A stretch of DNA of 64,000 bases. Origin: Aquipuribacter sp. SD81 (GTDB taxonomy: Bacteria > Actinomycetota > Actinomycetes > Actinomycetales > JBBAYJ01). Where the stretch lies: contig NZ_JBBAYJ010000013.1 of NCBI RefSeq assembly GCF_037153975.1, forward strand, positions 1-64,000, given 5' to 3'. Below, in pieces: positions 54,513 to 63,109 of this stretch (positions are counted from its first letter, which is position 1; each line of letters opens with the position of its first letter). Both the position numbers and the translations under genes were made by a program. The notes below the pieces were generated by a model. That model had not been told where the DNA came from. It saw only the letters and a program-made list of their open reading frames with translations, and did no database searches.

Positions 54513-54632
54513 CCGCACAGGCTGTGCGGTCCTGCCCACGCCGGACCCCTCACCACGGCGCCCGACGCACAGGCTGTGCGGCTGTGCCCACGCCGGACCC
54601 CTCACCACGGCGCCCGACGCACAGGCTGTGCG
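54513..54632. repeat. Right cluster of three palindromes in a 52-bp tandem array
   Basis: Three copies of CGCACAGGCTGTGCG at 54514-54528, 54566-54580 and 54618-54632, exactly 52 bp apart. The two 37-nt spacers differ at only three positions, so this side is a true tandem duplication, unlike the left pair whose spacer is unrelated in sequence but identical in length. The array sits between the AbiEi-like stop and the response-regulator start. Confidence 0.92.
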
Positions 54633-54700
54633 GTTGTACCCACGGCACCCCGCCGCGCCGCACCCAGGAACTTCCCAGCGCGCTCACGCATTGTCCCCAT

Positions 54701-55405
54701 GTGAGCACCGCGACGAAGACCCGCCTCCTGGTGGTCGACGACGAGCCCTCCATCCGCGACCTGCTGAGCGCGTCGCTGCGCTTCGCGGGCTACGACGTCG
54801 CCACCGCGGCGGACGGCACGACGGCGCTGCAGCAGGCCGAGCGGCATCGCCCGGACCTCGTCGTGCTCGACGTGATGATGCCGGACATGGACGGCTTCGA
54901 GGTGACGCGGAAGCTGCGCGAGCGCGGCCGGGACATGCCGGTGGTGTTCCTCACCGCGCGGGACGAGGTCGAGGACAAGGTCCAGGGGCTCACCGTCGGC
55001 GGGGACGACTACGTCACCAAGCCGTTCAGCCTCGAGGAGGTCGTCGCCCGCATCCGGGCCGTGCTGCGCCGCACCGGCGTGGTCGGCGACGCCACGAGCG
55101 GGGTCCTGCGCTTCCACGACCTCGAGCTCGACGAGGACGCGCACGAGGTCCGCCGGGCCGGGCGTCCCGTCGACCTGAGCCCGACGGAGTTCAAGCTGCT
55201 CCGCTATCTCATGCTCAACCCCAACCGCGTGCTGTCGAAGGCGCAGATCCTCGACCACGTCTGGGACTACGACTTCGGCGGCGACGGGGCCATCGTCGAG
55301 TCGTACATCTCCTACCTGCGCCGCAAGGTCGACACCGGCGAGACCCCGCTGCTGCACACCAAGCGCGGCGTCGGGTACGTGCTCCGCCTGCCACCGGGAG
55401 CATGA
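54701..55405 (+). CDS. OmpR-family response regulator
   Basis: A 234-residue two-component regulator. The receiver domain has DDEPSIRDLL, the phospho-acceptor Asp in VVLDVMMPDMDGFEV (about 53), Thr/Lys switch FLTARD and VTKPF. The winged-helix effector domain (about 135-230) has LSPTEFKLLRYLMLNPNRVL, YISYLRRKVD and RGVGYVLR. GTG 54701 is 6 nt after a CATTGT -10-like box. It overlaps the histidine kinase by 4 bp. The three palindromes end 69 bp upstream, so the AbiEi-like element could influence its promoter. Confidence 0.94.
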   Translation: MSTATKTRLLVVDDEPSIRDLLSASLRFAGYDVATAADGTTALQQAERHRPDLVVLDVMMPDMDGFEVTRKLRERGRDMPVVFLTARDEVEDKVQGLTVGGDDYVTKPFSLEEVVARIRAVLRRTGVVGDATSGVLRFHDLELDEDAHEVRRAGRPVDLSPTEFKLLRYLMLNPNRVLSKAQILDHVWDYDFGGDGAIVESYISYLRRKVDTGETPLLHTKRGVGYVLRLPPGA

Positions 55406-57000
55406 GCGCGCCCCCTGCCACCGACGCCCCCCGGGGCAGCGGCATCAGCCTCGAGCTGCGGCTCGTGCTCGTCGTGGTCGTCGCGGTCGCCGTCGCGACG
55501 ACCGTCTTCGGCGCCGTCCTCGTCGTGGCCCAGCGCGGGCAGCTCGTCGGCCAGGTGAACGCCCAGCTCAAGCAGACCGCGCCCGCGGTCGCGCAGTCCG
55601 TCGCGGCCAGCATCCGCCTCGAGCGGCTGCCCGCCGGGCGTACGGTCCGCGCCGCCGGTGACCTCCCGAGCGAGTACGTCGTCGTCGCGTACGTGCAGGA
55701 CCAGGAGAGCCTGGTCGAGATCGCCCCGGAGCTCCGCAGCCGCTCGGAGATGCCGGACGTCCCGCTGCTCACCGCGGCCGAGGCCAGGGAGCTCGGGGAG
55801 GTCCCCTTCACCGTCGGCTCACGGCAGGGCGGACTGCGCTGGCAGGTGGTGACGCTGCCGTCCCGCACCGCCGTCGGCGACGTCGGCTCCGTCTCGGTCG
55901 CGCTCCCGCTCGACGCCGACGACACGACGAAGCGGCTGCTCGTGTGGACCTTCGCGACGGGTCTGCTCGTCGTCGCCCTCGCCGCCCTCATCGGCGCGGT
56001 CGCGGTGCGGCGCTCGCTCATGCCGCTGACGGCCGTGGAGCACACCGCGGCGGCCATCGCCGCGGGCGACCTCACCAAGCGCGTGCCCGAGGGCGGGCAG
56101 GACACCGAGGTCGGTCGGCTCACCACCGCGCTCAACGGCATGCTGAGCCGCATCGAGGAGAGCGTCCGGCAGCGCGACGCCTCGCAGGCGCGCATGCGCC
56201 GCTTCGTGCAGGACGCCTCGCACGAGCTGCGGACCCCGCTGGCGAGCATCCGCGGCTTCGCCGAGCTGCACCGGCAGGGCGCCGTGCCCGCCGAGGAGGT
56301 GGCGGGCACGTTCGGGCGGATCGAGGGCGAGGCGAGGCGGCTCGGCCGGCTGGTCGAGGACCTGCTCCTGCTCGCCCGCCTCGACGAGCAGCGCCCGATG
56401 CGACGGGTGGAGGTCGACGTGACGTCGCTCGCGCTCGACGCTGCGGGCGACGTCCGGGCGCTGGACCCCGAGCGGGCCGTGCGCGTGCTCACCCCGGACG
56501 GCTCGCCGCTGGGGCCGGCACCCGTGCAGGGCGACCCCGACCGGCTGCGCCAGGTGCTGACCAACCTCGTCGGCAACGCCGTCCGGCACACCCCGGCGGG
56601 CTCACCGGTCGAGGTCGTCGCCGGGACCGTCCCCGGCACGGACGGCCGTGAGGTCGCCCTCGCCGTCCGCGACCACGGGACGGGGGTGCCGGAGGCCGAC
56701 CGCGGCCGCGTCTTCGACCGGTTCGCGCGCCTGGACGCCTCCCGCACCCGCGGGACGGGCGGGTCGGGTCTCGGGCTGTCGATCGTCGCCGCGATCGTCG
56801 CCGCGCACGACGGCACGGTCCGGGTCCTCGACACGCCGGGCGGCGGCGCGACCTTCGAGGTGCGGCTGCCGGCCGCACCGCCGCCGGCACCGGACCGTCC
56901 CGACGGTCCCGACGGTCCCGACGGTCCCGACGGTCCCGACGGTCCCGACGGTCCCGACGGCGACGCGCCCGCCGAGGCGGACCCTCAGACGAGGAGCTGA
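55402..57000 (+). CDS. Membrane sensor histidine kinase
   Basis: A 532-residue kinase with two transmembrane helices (about 22-44 and 178-200), an extracytoplasmic sensor between them, HAMP (about 200-255), HisKA with FVQDASHELRTPLASIRG (phospho-His about 274) and HATPase with the N box LVGNAVRHTPAG, G1 DHGTGVP and G2 GGSGLGLSIV. The C-terminus ends in Pro-Asp-Gly repeats. Resembles the TrcS/CutS-type kinases. ATG 55402 overlaps the regulator by 4 bp. The signal is unknown. Confidence 0.94.
   Translation: MSAPPATDAPRGSGISLELRLVLVVVVAVAVATTVFGAVLVVAQRGQLVGQVNAQLKQTAPAVAQSVAASIRLERLPAGRTVRAAGDLPSEYVVVAYVQDQESLVEIAPELRSRSEMPDVPLLTAAEARELGEVPFTVGSRQGGLRWQVVTLPSRTAVGDVGSVSVALPLDADDTTKRLLVWTFATGLLVVALAALIGAVAVRRSLMPLTAVEHTAAAIAAGDLTKRVPEGGQDTEVGRLTTALNGMLSRIEESVRQRDASQARMRRFVQDASHELRTPLASIRGFAELHRQGAVPAEEVAGTFGRIEGEARRLGRLVEDLLLLARLDEQRPMRRVEVDVTSLALDAAGDVRALDPERAVRVLTPDGSPLGPAPVQGDPDRLRQVLTNLVGNAVRHTPAGSPVEVVAGTVPGTDGREVALAVRDHGTGVPEADRGRVFDRFARLDASRTRGTGGSGLGLSIVAAIVAAHDGTVRVLDTPGGGATFEVRLPAAPPPAPDRPDGPDGPDGPDGPDGPDGPDGDAPAEADPQTRS
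56897..56959 (+). repeat. 9-bp microsatellite in kinase tail
   Basis: Seven perfect copies of GTCCCGACG encode the Pro-Asp-Gly repeat after the kinase ATPase domain. In-frame expansion changes only the tail length. Confidence 0.9.
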
Positions 57001-58799
57001 CGGGCGGCGAGGTCCCGGTACAGGCCCGAGGCGGCCACGAGCTCGGAGTGCGTGCCCTGCGCGACGACCCGCCCCTCGTCCATGACGACGATCCGGTCGG
57101 CGTCCACGACGGTCGACAGCCGGTGCGCGACGACGAGGACCGTCGTGTCGGGACCGATGGCCGCGACCGCCGCGGCGAGCGCGGCCTCGTTGCGCGCGTC
57201 GAGGCTCGCCGTGGGCTCGTCGAGCAGCAGCAGCGCGGGGCTCGCGAGCAGCGCCCGGGCGATCGCGAGGCGCTGGCGCTGCCCGCCGGACAGCAGCACC
57301 CCGTCGTCGCCGACCTGCGTGTCGAGCCCGGTCGCGCGCTGGGCGACGAGGTCGAGGAGGTTGACCCGGCCCATGACCTCGAGCAGCTCCTCGTCGGTGG
57401 CGTCGGGCCGGCCGAGCAGGAGGTTGTCCCGCAGCGTGCCCGCGAGCGCCGGGGCGTCCTGCTCGACGTAGGCGGTCGCCCCGCGCAGCTCCTCGCGCGG
57501 CAGGTCCCGGACGTCGTGCCCGCCGACGAGCAGGCGCCCGCCCGTCACGTCGTAGAACCGCTCGACGAGCGCGAGCACGGTCGACTTGCCCGCGCCGGAG
57601 GGGCCGACCAGCGCGGTGCGGCGTCCCGCCGGCGCCGTGAACGACGCGCCCCGCAGGACGGGCGGCCCCTCGGCGGTGCCGTCCTCCCCGGGGTAGGCGA
57701 ACCGGACGTCGTCCAGGCGCACCTCGACCGGCGCGTGCGCGAGCACGTCGCGCGCGCGGACCACGTCGCCCGTCGTCTCCACCGGCAGCGCGAGGACCTC
57801 CTCGATGCGGGCGAGCGCCCCCAGACCGGTCTGGACGGCGGCGATGGCCGAGATGCCCTGCGCGAGGGGCTGCACGAGCAGGAACAGCAGCAGGACGAAG
57901 GCGACGAGGTCCCCGACCGACACCGCCCCCGCGGCCACGCGGGCCCCGCCGACCCCGAGCACGGCGAGGAAGGCGCCCTGCACGGCGATGGAGGCGACCG
58001 GGCCGAGGACGGCCTGCAGCCGCGCGAGCCGGACCCCCGCGGCGAATGCGCCCGCGACGGAGCGGCCCACCGTGCGCTCCTCGCGCTCCTCGGCGCGGGC
58101 CGCCCTGATGGTGCGCACCCCGCCGAGCGAGCGCTCGACCCCGGCCGTCATGTCGCCGACGGCGGCCTGGGCCGCGAGCGAGGCCGCGCGCACCCGCCGG
58201 ACGACGAGCAGCGCGCCCGTCATGCCGATGACGACGGCCGACAGCGTGACGGCGAGCAGGAACGGGTCGACGACCGCCATGGCGACGACGGCGCCGACGA
58301 TGATGACGGCCCCCGAGGCGAGGTCGACGAGGCCGGACGTCACGACCGTGCGCAGCAGGGTGGTGTCGGCACCGACGCGCGACAGCAGGTCGCCGCCGCG
58401 GCGGCGGTCGAGCTCGGCGACGGGCAGGCGCAGCAGGCGCCCCACGAGCCGCCGGCGCGTCTCGCGCACGACCGCCTCGCCCGCGCGCTGCAGGACGTAG
58501 GCCTGCACGCCCGACAGCAGCGCGGCCACGACGAGCGCCACCACGAGCCACACCGCCGGGACGACGACGCTCGCCGCGGTCTCGATCGCGCCGATGACCT
58601 CGCGGACGAGCAGGGGCTGCGCGAGCGCGGCGGCCGCGTTGGCGAGCCCGAGCGCGCCCGCCACGGCGAGCGCCGGCGTGTGCGGGCGCAGCAGGCGTCC
58701 CAGCGCCCGCAGGTCCGCACGGGTACCGGGGGAGGAGGCAGGCCCCGGCGGCTGCGGGTCGACGCTCACACGGGCCATCGTGCCCGGCGCCGGGCTCAC
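56985..58799 (-). CDS. ABC exporter half-transporter (MsbA-like)
   Basis: A 604-residue TMD-NBD protein that should homodimerise. TMD spans about 35-335 with six helices. The NBD has Walker A GPSGAGKST (about 400), Q-loop VEQDAPAL, signature LSGGQRQRLAIARALL, Walker B LLLLDEPTASLD and H-loop VAHRLSTV, all canonical. GTG 58799 is chosen because GGGAG lies 6 nt upstream; ATG 58778 is an alternative. It overlaps the kinase gene convergently by 16 bp and diverges from the HtrA gene. Lipid or drug export is typical for the family. Confidence 0.9.
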   Translation of the reverse strand: MSPAPGTMARVSVDPQPPGPASSPGTRADLRALGRLLRPHTPALAVAGALGLANAAAALAQPLLVREVIGAIETAASVVVPAVWLVVALVVAALLSGVQAYVLQRAGEAVVRETRRRLVGRLLRLPVAELDRRRGGDLLSRVGADTTLLRTVVTSGLVDLASGAVIIVGAVVAMAVVDPFLLAVTLSAVVIGMTGALLVVRRVRAASLAAQAAVGDMTAGVERSLGGVRTIRAARAEEREERTVGRSVAGAFAAGVRLARLQAVLGPVASIAVQGAFLAVLGVGGARVAAGAVSVGDLVAFVLLLFLLVQPLAQGISAIAAVQTGLGALARIEEVLALPVETTGDVVRARDVLAHAPVEVRLDDVRFAYPGEDGTAEGPPVLRGASFTAPAGRRTALVGPSGAGKSTVLALVERFYDVTGGRLLVGGHDVRDLPREELRGATAYVEQDAPALAGTLRDNLLLGRPDATDEELLEVMGRVNLLDLVAQRATGLDTQVGDDGVLLSGGQRQRLAIARALLASPALLLLDEPTASLDARNEAALAAAVAAIGPDTTVLVVAHRLSTVVDADRIVVMDEGRVVAQGTHSELVAASGLYRDLAARQLLV

Positions 58800-58848
58800 A
58801 GGGTGCTCCCAGGTGACGTCGACCTGGCGCCGAGGACGCGGGTGTCCC

Positions 58849-60147
58849 ATGGTGGCCATGACGACGCCCTCCGCCCCGACGCGCCCGTCCGGCCCCGCCC
58901 ACCCGTCCGCCCACCCCCACGTCGGCCCGTACGCCGGCCCGTACGCCGACGCCTACGGTCCCCACGCCGGCGCCCCCCTGCCGACCGCCCGGCCCGCGGC
59001 CGCCCGTCCCTGGTACCGCCGTCCCGCCCGCGTCGCCGCCGTGTCCGTCCTCGGCGCCCTCGCCCTCACCGGGACGACGGCCGGCGCCGGTGCACTCGCC
59101 CTGGCCACGGGCGACGACCTCGCGGCCGCTCTCGCGACCCGGTCCGTCAGCACGGACGCCTCCGGCCCGGCGCCCGAGGCGGCGGTGGGCGCGGTCGCGA
59201 CCGACGGCGTCGACTGGGGCGCCGTCGCGGACGCCGTCAGCCCCGGCGTCGTCGCCATCACGGTGAGGGCGCCCGACGGCTCGGGCGGGGAGGGCAGCGG
59301 CGTGGTGTACGACGCCGAGGGCCTCGTCCTCACCAACAACCACGTCGTCGCCGCGGCGCGCGGCGGAGGCGTCCAGGTGACGCTCTTCGACGGGCGCGTG
59401 CTCGACGCCGACGTCGTCGGCACCGACCCCTCCACCGACCTCGCGGTCGTCCGGCTCGTGAACCCGCCCGAGGACCTGGCCGTCGTGCCGCTCGGCGAGA
59501 GCGAGGACCTGGGCGTCGGCGACCCCGTCATGGCCGTCGGCAACCCGCTCGGGCTCGCCGGCACCGTGACGACCGGCATCGTGAGCGCCCTCGACCGGCC
59601 CGTCACGACGCAGGCGGTGGGTGTCGCCAACGGCGAGCCCGTCGTCACCGACGCGATCCAGACCGACGCCGCGGTCAACCCGGGCAACTCCGGCGGCCCG
59701 CTCGTCGACTCGACCGGTCGCGTCGTCGGCATCAACTCCTCCATCGCCACCACCGGCCCGCAGTCCGGCTCGGTCGGCCTCGGCTTCGCGATCCCCGTCG
59801 ACGTCGCCCGCGCCGTCGCCGCGTCCGTCGTCGAGGACGGCTCGGTGGAGCACGCCCGTCTCGGGGCCTACCTGCAGGACGCGACGGCCACCGTGGCCGA
59901 CGGGCAGTGGCAGGGCACGCGCCTCGGTGCGGGTCTCGCCGACGTGGTCCCGGGCTCGCCGGCGGAGGAGGCCGACCTGCGCGCCGGTGACGTCGTCGTG
60001 GCGGTCGCGGGCGAGCCCACGACGTCGTCGGAGGCGCTCACCGCCCGCGTCCGCGCCCTGCGCCCCGGGGACGAGGTGACCCTGACGGTCGTGCGCGGCA
60101 CCGAGGCGGTCGAGGTGCCCGTGACGCTCGCCCCGACCGAGGGGTGA
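58849..60147 (+). CDS. HtrA/DegP-type membrane serine protease
   Basis: A 432-residue protein. A His/Pro/Ala-rich cytosolic N-terminus (about 1-60) precedes one transmembrane helix (VAAVSVLGALALTGTTAGAG). The extracytoplasmic trypsin-like domain has the triad His in LTNNHVVAAA (about 165), Asp in STDLAVVRL (about 198) and Ser in VNPGNSGGPLVD (about 279). A PDZ domain covers about 335-425. It degrades or refolds damaged exported proteins. ATG 58849; an in-frame ATG at 58858 is possible. Confidence 0.92.
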   Translation: MVAMTTPSAPTRPSGPAHPSAHPHVGPYAGPYADAYGPHAGAPLPTARPAAARPWYRRPARVAAVSVLGALALTGTTAGAGALALATGDDLAAALATRSVSTDASGPAPEAAVGAVATDGVDWGAVADAVSPGVVAITVRAPDGSGGEGSGVVYDAEGLVLTNNHVVAAARGGGVQVTLFDGRVLDADVVGTDPSTDLAVVRLVNPPEDLAVVPLGESEDLGVGDPVMAVGNPLGLAGTVTTGIVSALDRPVTTQAVGVANGEPVVTDAIQTDAAVNPGNSGGPLVDSTGRVVGINSSIATTGPQSGSVGLGFAIPVDVARAVAASVVEDGSVEHARLGAYLQDATATVADGQWQGTRLGAGLADVVPGSPAEEADLRAGDVVVAVAGEPTTSSEALTARVRALRPGDEVTLTVVRGTEAVEVPVTLAPTEG

Positions 60148-60247
60148 GACGCCCGCGGCGGCTGACCTGGGCCGTCGCACCGTCGTCGTGGTCGGTGGCC
60201 CGGAACCCCTCGACGGCGGTGGGCGGGGCGGGGCAGGCTCACCTGAC

Positions 60248-60904
60248 GTGACCTCCTCCCCCGCCCCGGGCTCGCTCGCCGACGTGCTGGTCCGCCTCGG
60301 GGCGGACCGGCCCGGCGCCGAGGCCACCGAGGCCGACCTGCTCGCCCGCTGGTCCGAGCCGCACCGGCGCTACCACGACCGCCGCCACCTCGCGGAGGTC
60401 GTGGAGCGCGTCGAGCGGCTCGTCGGGCACACGGAGCACCCCGACCTCGTGCGGGCGGCGGCGTGGTGGCACGACGCGGTGCACGACGGCCGGGCCGGCG
60501 ACGACGAGCGCGCGAGCGCCGCCCTCGCCCGCGAGCAGCTGGCGGGGATCGGCGTGGCGGGCCGGCACACGCAGGCGGTCGCGGACCTCGTGCTCGTGAC
60601 CGCCGACCACGACCCCGGCACGCCGGCCGACCCGGACGCGGCCGTGCTGTGCGACGCGGACCTCGGCATCCTCGCCTCCCCGCCGCAGCGCTACGCCCAG
60701 TACGCGGCCGACGTGCGGGAGGAGTACGGGCACGTGCCTGACGAGCTGTTCGCCGCGGGCCGCGCGGCGGTCCTGCGGCGGCTGCTGTCCCGCCGGCTGT
60801 TCCGCAGCCCCGGGGCGGCGGGCTGGGAGGAGACCGCGCGGGCCAACGTGGGCGACGAGCTGCGTCGGCTCCTCGCCGGCTCAGCGGTGCCGGCCGCCAC
60901 CTGA
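60248..60904 (+). CDS. HD-domain metal-dependent phosphohydrolase
   Basis: A 218-residue cytosolic protein of the predicted-HD-hydrolase type. Metal ligands are in YHDRRHLAEVV, AWWHDAVHDGR (HD doublet about 76) and LCDADLGIL. The absence of fused domains fits nucleotide or small phosphoester hydrolysis. GTG 60248 is chosen at the start of the conserved helix region; a longer start at 60188 is possible. Overlaps the convergent DUF4031 gene by 24 bp. Confidence 0.82.
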   Translation: MTSSPAPGSLADVLVRLGADRPGAEATEADLLARWSEPHRRYHDRRHLAEVVERVERLVGHTEHPDLVRAAAWWHDAVHDGRAGDDERASAALAREQLAGIGVAGRHTQAVADLVLVTADHDPGTPADPDAAVLCDADLGILASPPQRYAQYAADVREEYGHVPDELFAAGRAAVLRRLLSRRLFRSPGAAGWEETARANVGDELRRLLAGSAVPAAT

Positions 60905-61174
60905 GGCCCGGCGCCGCTCGGCGGCCGTGACCCGCAGCCCGCTAGCCCGCAGCCGGCGCAGGAGGTCCCCGGCGCCGACCGGGTGGGCGCCGGCGGCCAC
61001 GAGCGCCGCGTGGAGCTCCTCCGGCACGTCGTAGTGGTCGAGGTCGAAGGCCCGGCGGGGCACGCCGGCCGCCGCCGCGAAGGCGTGCAGCTCCGCGAGC
61101 GAGGTGTCGCTCACCAGGTGCGACCACGCGCGCCCGTGCGCGGGCCACAGCGGCGGGTCGATGAGGACGGCCAC
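60881..61174 (-). CDS. DUF4031 domain protein
   Basis: A 97-residue cytosolic protein with the complete DUF4031 signature: [40 protein letters not shown] (split) and HYDVPEELH. Function is unknown for the family. GTG 61174 lies 6 nt after TAGCCT (minus strand 61181-61186) with no Shine-Dalgarno: leaderless. Confidence 0.9.
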   Translation of the reverse strand: MAVLIDPPLWPAHGRAWSHLVSDTSLAELHAFAAAAGVPRRAFDLDHYDVPEELHAALVAAGAHPVGAGDLLRRLRASGLRVTAAERRRASGGGRHR

Positions 61175-61342
61175 GGCGGCAGGCTACGGCGGCGCGTGTC
61201 GTCGGGCGCCCCCTGTGGACGGCGCGCGACCTGCGCCGACGTCCCCGTGCCTGTGGACTGCACCTCCGGGGCTCCGCTCCCGCACCGCAGGGTGGAGGGC
61301 ACCGGGGCACGGCGTCCCGGCCAGGACGGACGGGAGCGGACG

Positions 61343-61633
61343 ATGGCACGGTTCGAGGTCGACAGCGCGCGGGTGGACGCGGCGAGCGCGCAGGTGCGGG
61401 CGACGTCGCAGACGCTGAGCGCGGAGGTGGACGCGATGATGCGGCACCTGGAGGACCTCCAGGGGGTGTGGCGGGGGCAGGCGGCCAGCGGCTTCGCCGC
61501 CCTGTCGGCGCAGTGGCGGGCGACGCAGGTGCAGGTCCGGGACTCCCTGGACCAGATCCAGCTCGCCCTCGCGCAGGCGGGCCGGCAGTACGCGGAGACG
61601 GAGGCCGCCACCGCGCGCATGTTCGCGGCGTGA
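61343..61633 (+). CDS. WXG100-family small secreted protein
   Basis: A 96-residue helical hairpin protein with the turn motif WRGQ (W-x-G) at about residues 42-45 and helices on both sides. WXG100 proteins are substrates of type VII (ESX) secretion, secreted as dimers. No EccC, EccD or partner gene is adjacent, so the secretion machine must be elsewhere. ATG 61343 follows GGGAGCGG. Two CTGTGGAC repeats (61213 and 61251) lie upstream in its promoter region. Confidence 0.88.
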   Translation: MARFEVDSARVDAASAQVRATSQTLSAEVDAMMRHLEDLQGVWRGQAASGFAALSAQWRATQVQVRDSLDQIQLALAQAGRQYAETEAATARMFAA

Positions 61634-61671
61634 GGGGGCGCCCGTCCGCGCGGGGCCGGCGGGCGCGGGCC

Positions 61672-63039
61672 TCAGGCGTCCGCGCGGGCCGCGGCGATCG
61701 CGTCGCGGTAGGCGAGGTAGCTGCGCTTGGGCGTGCGCTCGAGCGTGTCGAAGTCCACGCGCACGATGCCGAAGCGCTTGCTCAGCCCCAGCGCCCACTC
61801 GAAGTTGTCGAGCAGCGACCAGGCGAAGTAGCCGCGGACGTCGACGCCCCGGTCCCGCGCGGCCTGCAGCGCCGCGAGGTGCGCGTGGAGGTACTCCACG
61901 CGTCGGGGGTCCTCGACGACCCCGTCGGGCCCGGCGGCGGGGTCGTCGTCCCACGCCGAGCCGTTCTCGGTGACGACGACCGGCCCGAGCACCGGGTACT
62001 CCTCCTGCAGCCGCACGAGCACGTCGGTGAGGCCGTCGGGCGTGATGGGCCAGCCCATCGCGGTGCCTGCGTCGCCGGGGTCCACCTGCCGCACGAGCTC
62101 GAGGCCGGGCTGCACGAGCTCGACGGTCGGCACCGCACCCTCACCGGCCTCGAAGACGGCGTCGTTGTAGTAGTTGAGGCCGAGCCAGTCCAGCGGCGTC
62201 GCGATCTGCTCGAGGTCGCCGGGCTCCACGGCACCGGCCAGGTGCGGGTGCAGCAGCGACACGGCGTCCTCGGGGTAGCCGCGGCCCGCGAGCGGGTCGA
62301 GCCAGACGGTGTTGCGCACCGCGTCGTACAGCGGCAGGGCCGCGCGGGCCTCGTCGCTGCCGTCGCCCGCGCGGGCGGTGTCGAGGTTGAGCACGATCCC
62401 GTAGGCCGCGTCGGGGTCCTGCCGACGCATGGCCGCGACCGCCCGCCCGTGCGACAGCAGCAGGTGGTGCGTCGCGCGCGCGGCGAGGGCGTGGTCGCGG
62501 ATGCCGGGGGCGTGCACGCCCGAGCCGTGCCCGAGCCACGCGGCGCACCACGGCTCGTTGTGCGTCGCCCACCGCTTGACGCGGTCGCCGAGCGCGTCCT
62601 GCACGCCGAGCGCGTACTCGACGAAGGCGTCGACGGTGCGGCGCGAGGCCCAGCCGCCCGTGTGCTGCAGCTCCAGCGGCAGGTCCCAGTGGTACAGCGT
62701 CACCCACGGCTCGATGCCGGCGCCGAGCAGCTCGTCGACGAGCCGGTCGTAGAAGCCGAGGCCCTCGGCGGAGAAGTCCCCCCGCCCGGTCGGCTGGACT
62801 CGCGCCCAGGCCACCGAGAAGCGGTAGGCGTCGACCCCGAGGTCGGCGAGGAGGGCGACGTCCTCGCGGTAGCGGTGCACGTGGTCGCACGTCGTGTCGC
62901 CGTCGGTGCCGTCGGCCACGGCCCCGGGGACGCGGCAGAACGCGTCCCAGATGGTGTCGCCGCGGCCCGCGCGATCGCCCTCGATCTGGAAGGAGGCGGT
63001 GGCGGCCCCCCACACGACACCCTGCGGCAGCTCGACCAT
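61672..63039 (-). CDS. GH1 beta-glucosidase
   Basis: A 455-residue family-1 glycoside hydrolase. FQIEGDRAGRGDTIWDAF opens the barrel; the acid/base Glu is in THNEPW (about 163) and the nucleophile Glu in VTENGSAW (about 357); YRFSVAWARVQPTG and SLLDNFEWALGLSKRFGIV (about 410) are sugar-binding. Length is standard and no signal peptide is seen, so it hydrolyses imported beta-glucosides such as cellobiose in the cytosol. ATG 63039 lies 7 nt after TAGGTT (63047-63052): leaderless. No sugar transporter is adjacent. Confidence 0.94.
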   Translation of the reverse strand: MVELPQGVVWGAATASFQIEGDRAGRGDTIWDAFCRVPGAVADGTDGDTTCDHVHRYREDVALLADLGVDAYRFSVAWARVQPTGRGDFSAEGLGFYDRLVDELLGAGIEPWVTLYHWDLPLELQHTGGWASRRTVDAFVEYALGVQDALGDRVKRWATHNEPWCAAWLGHGSGVHAPGIRDHALAARATHHLLLSHGRAVAAMRRQDPDAAYGIVLNLDTARAGDGSDEARAALPLYDAVRNTVWLDPLAGRGYPEDAVSLLHPHLAGAVEPGDLEQIATPLDWLGLNYYNDAVFEAGEGAVPTVELVQPGLELVRQVDPGDAGTAMGWPITPDGLTDVLVRLQEEYPVLGPVVVTENGSAWDDDPAAGPDGVVEDPRRVEYLHAHLAALQAARDRGVDVRGYFAWSLLDNFEWALGLSKRFGIVRVDFDTLERTPKRSYLAYRDAIAAARADA

Positions 63040-63109
63040 GGCCCCGAACCTAGCGCCGCCGCCCCGCGTGCGGTGCACACGCCGGCGGGAGCGTGCCTAC
63101 CCTGGTCCG

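Noticed and set aside
53431-54632. CRISPR-like repeat-spacer geometry (15-bp repeats, 37-nt spacers)
   Set aside because: Right-hand spacers are near-identical to each other, repeats are too short and perfectly palindromic with a 1-nt centre, and no cas gene is near. Phased protein-binding sites fit better.
53431-54632. Palindromes as intrinsic terminators
   Set aside because: A one-base centre does not allow the full stem to form a hairpin in RNA, and multiple evenly spaced copies on both sides of the gene are not expected for terminators.
56602-60327. Very long minus-strand open frame opposite the kinase and HtrA genes
   Set aside because: Antisense shadow of genes with complete catalytic motifs; its Val-Gly-Thr repeat is only the complement of the kinase-tail microsatellite.
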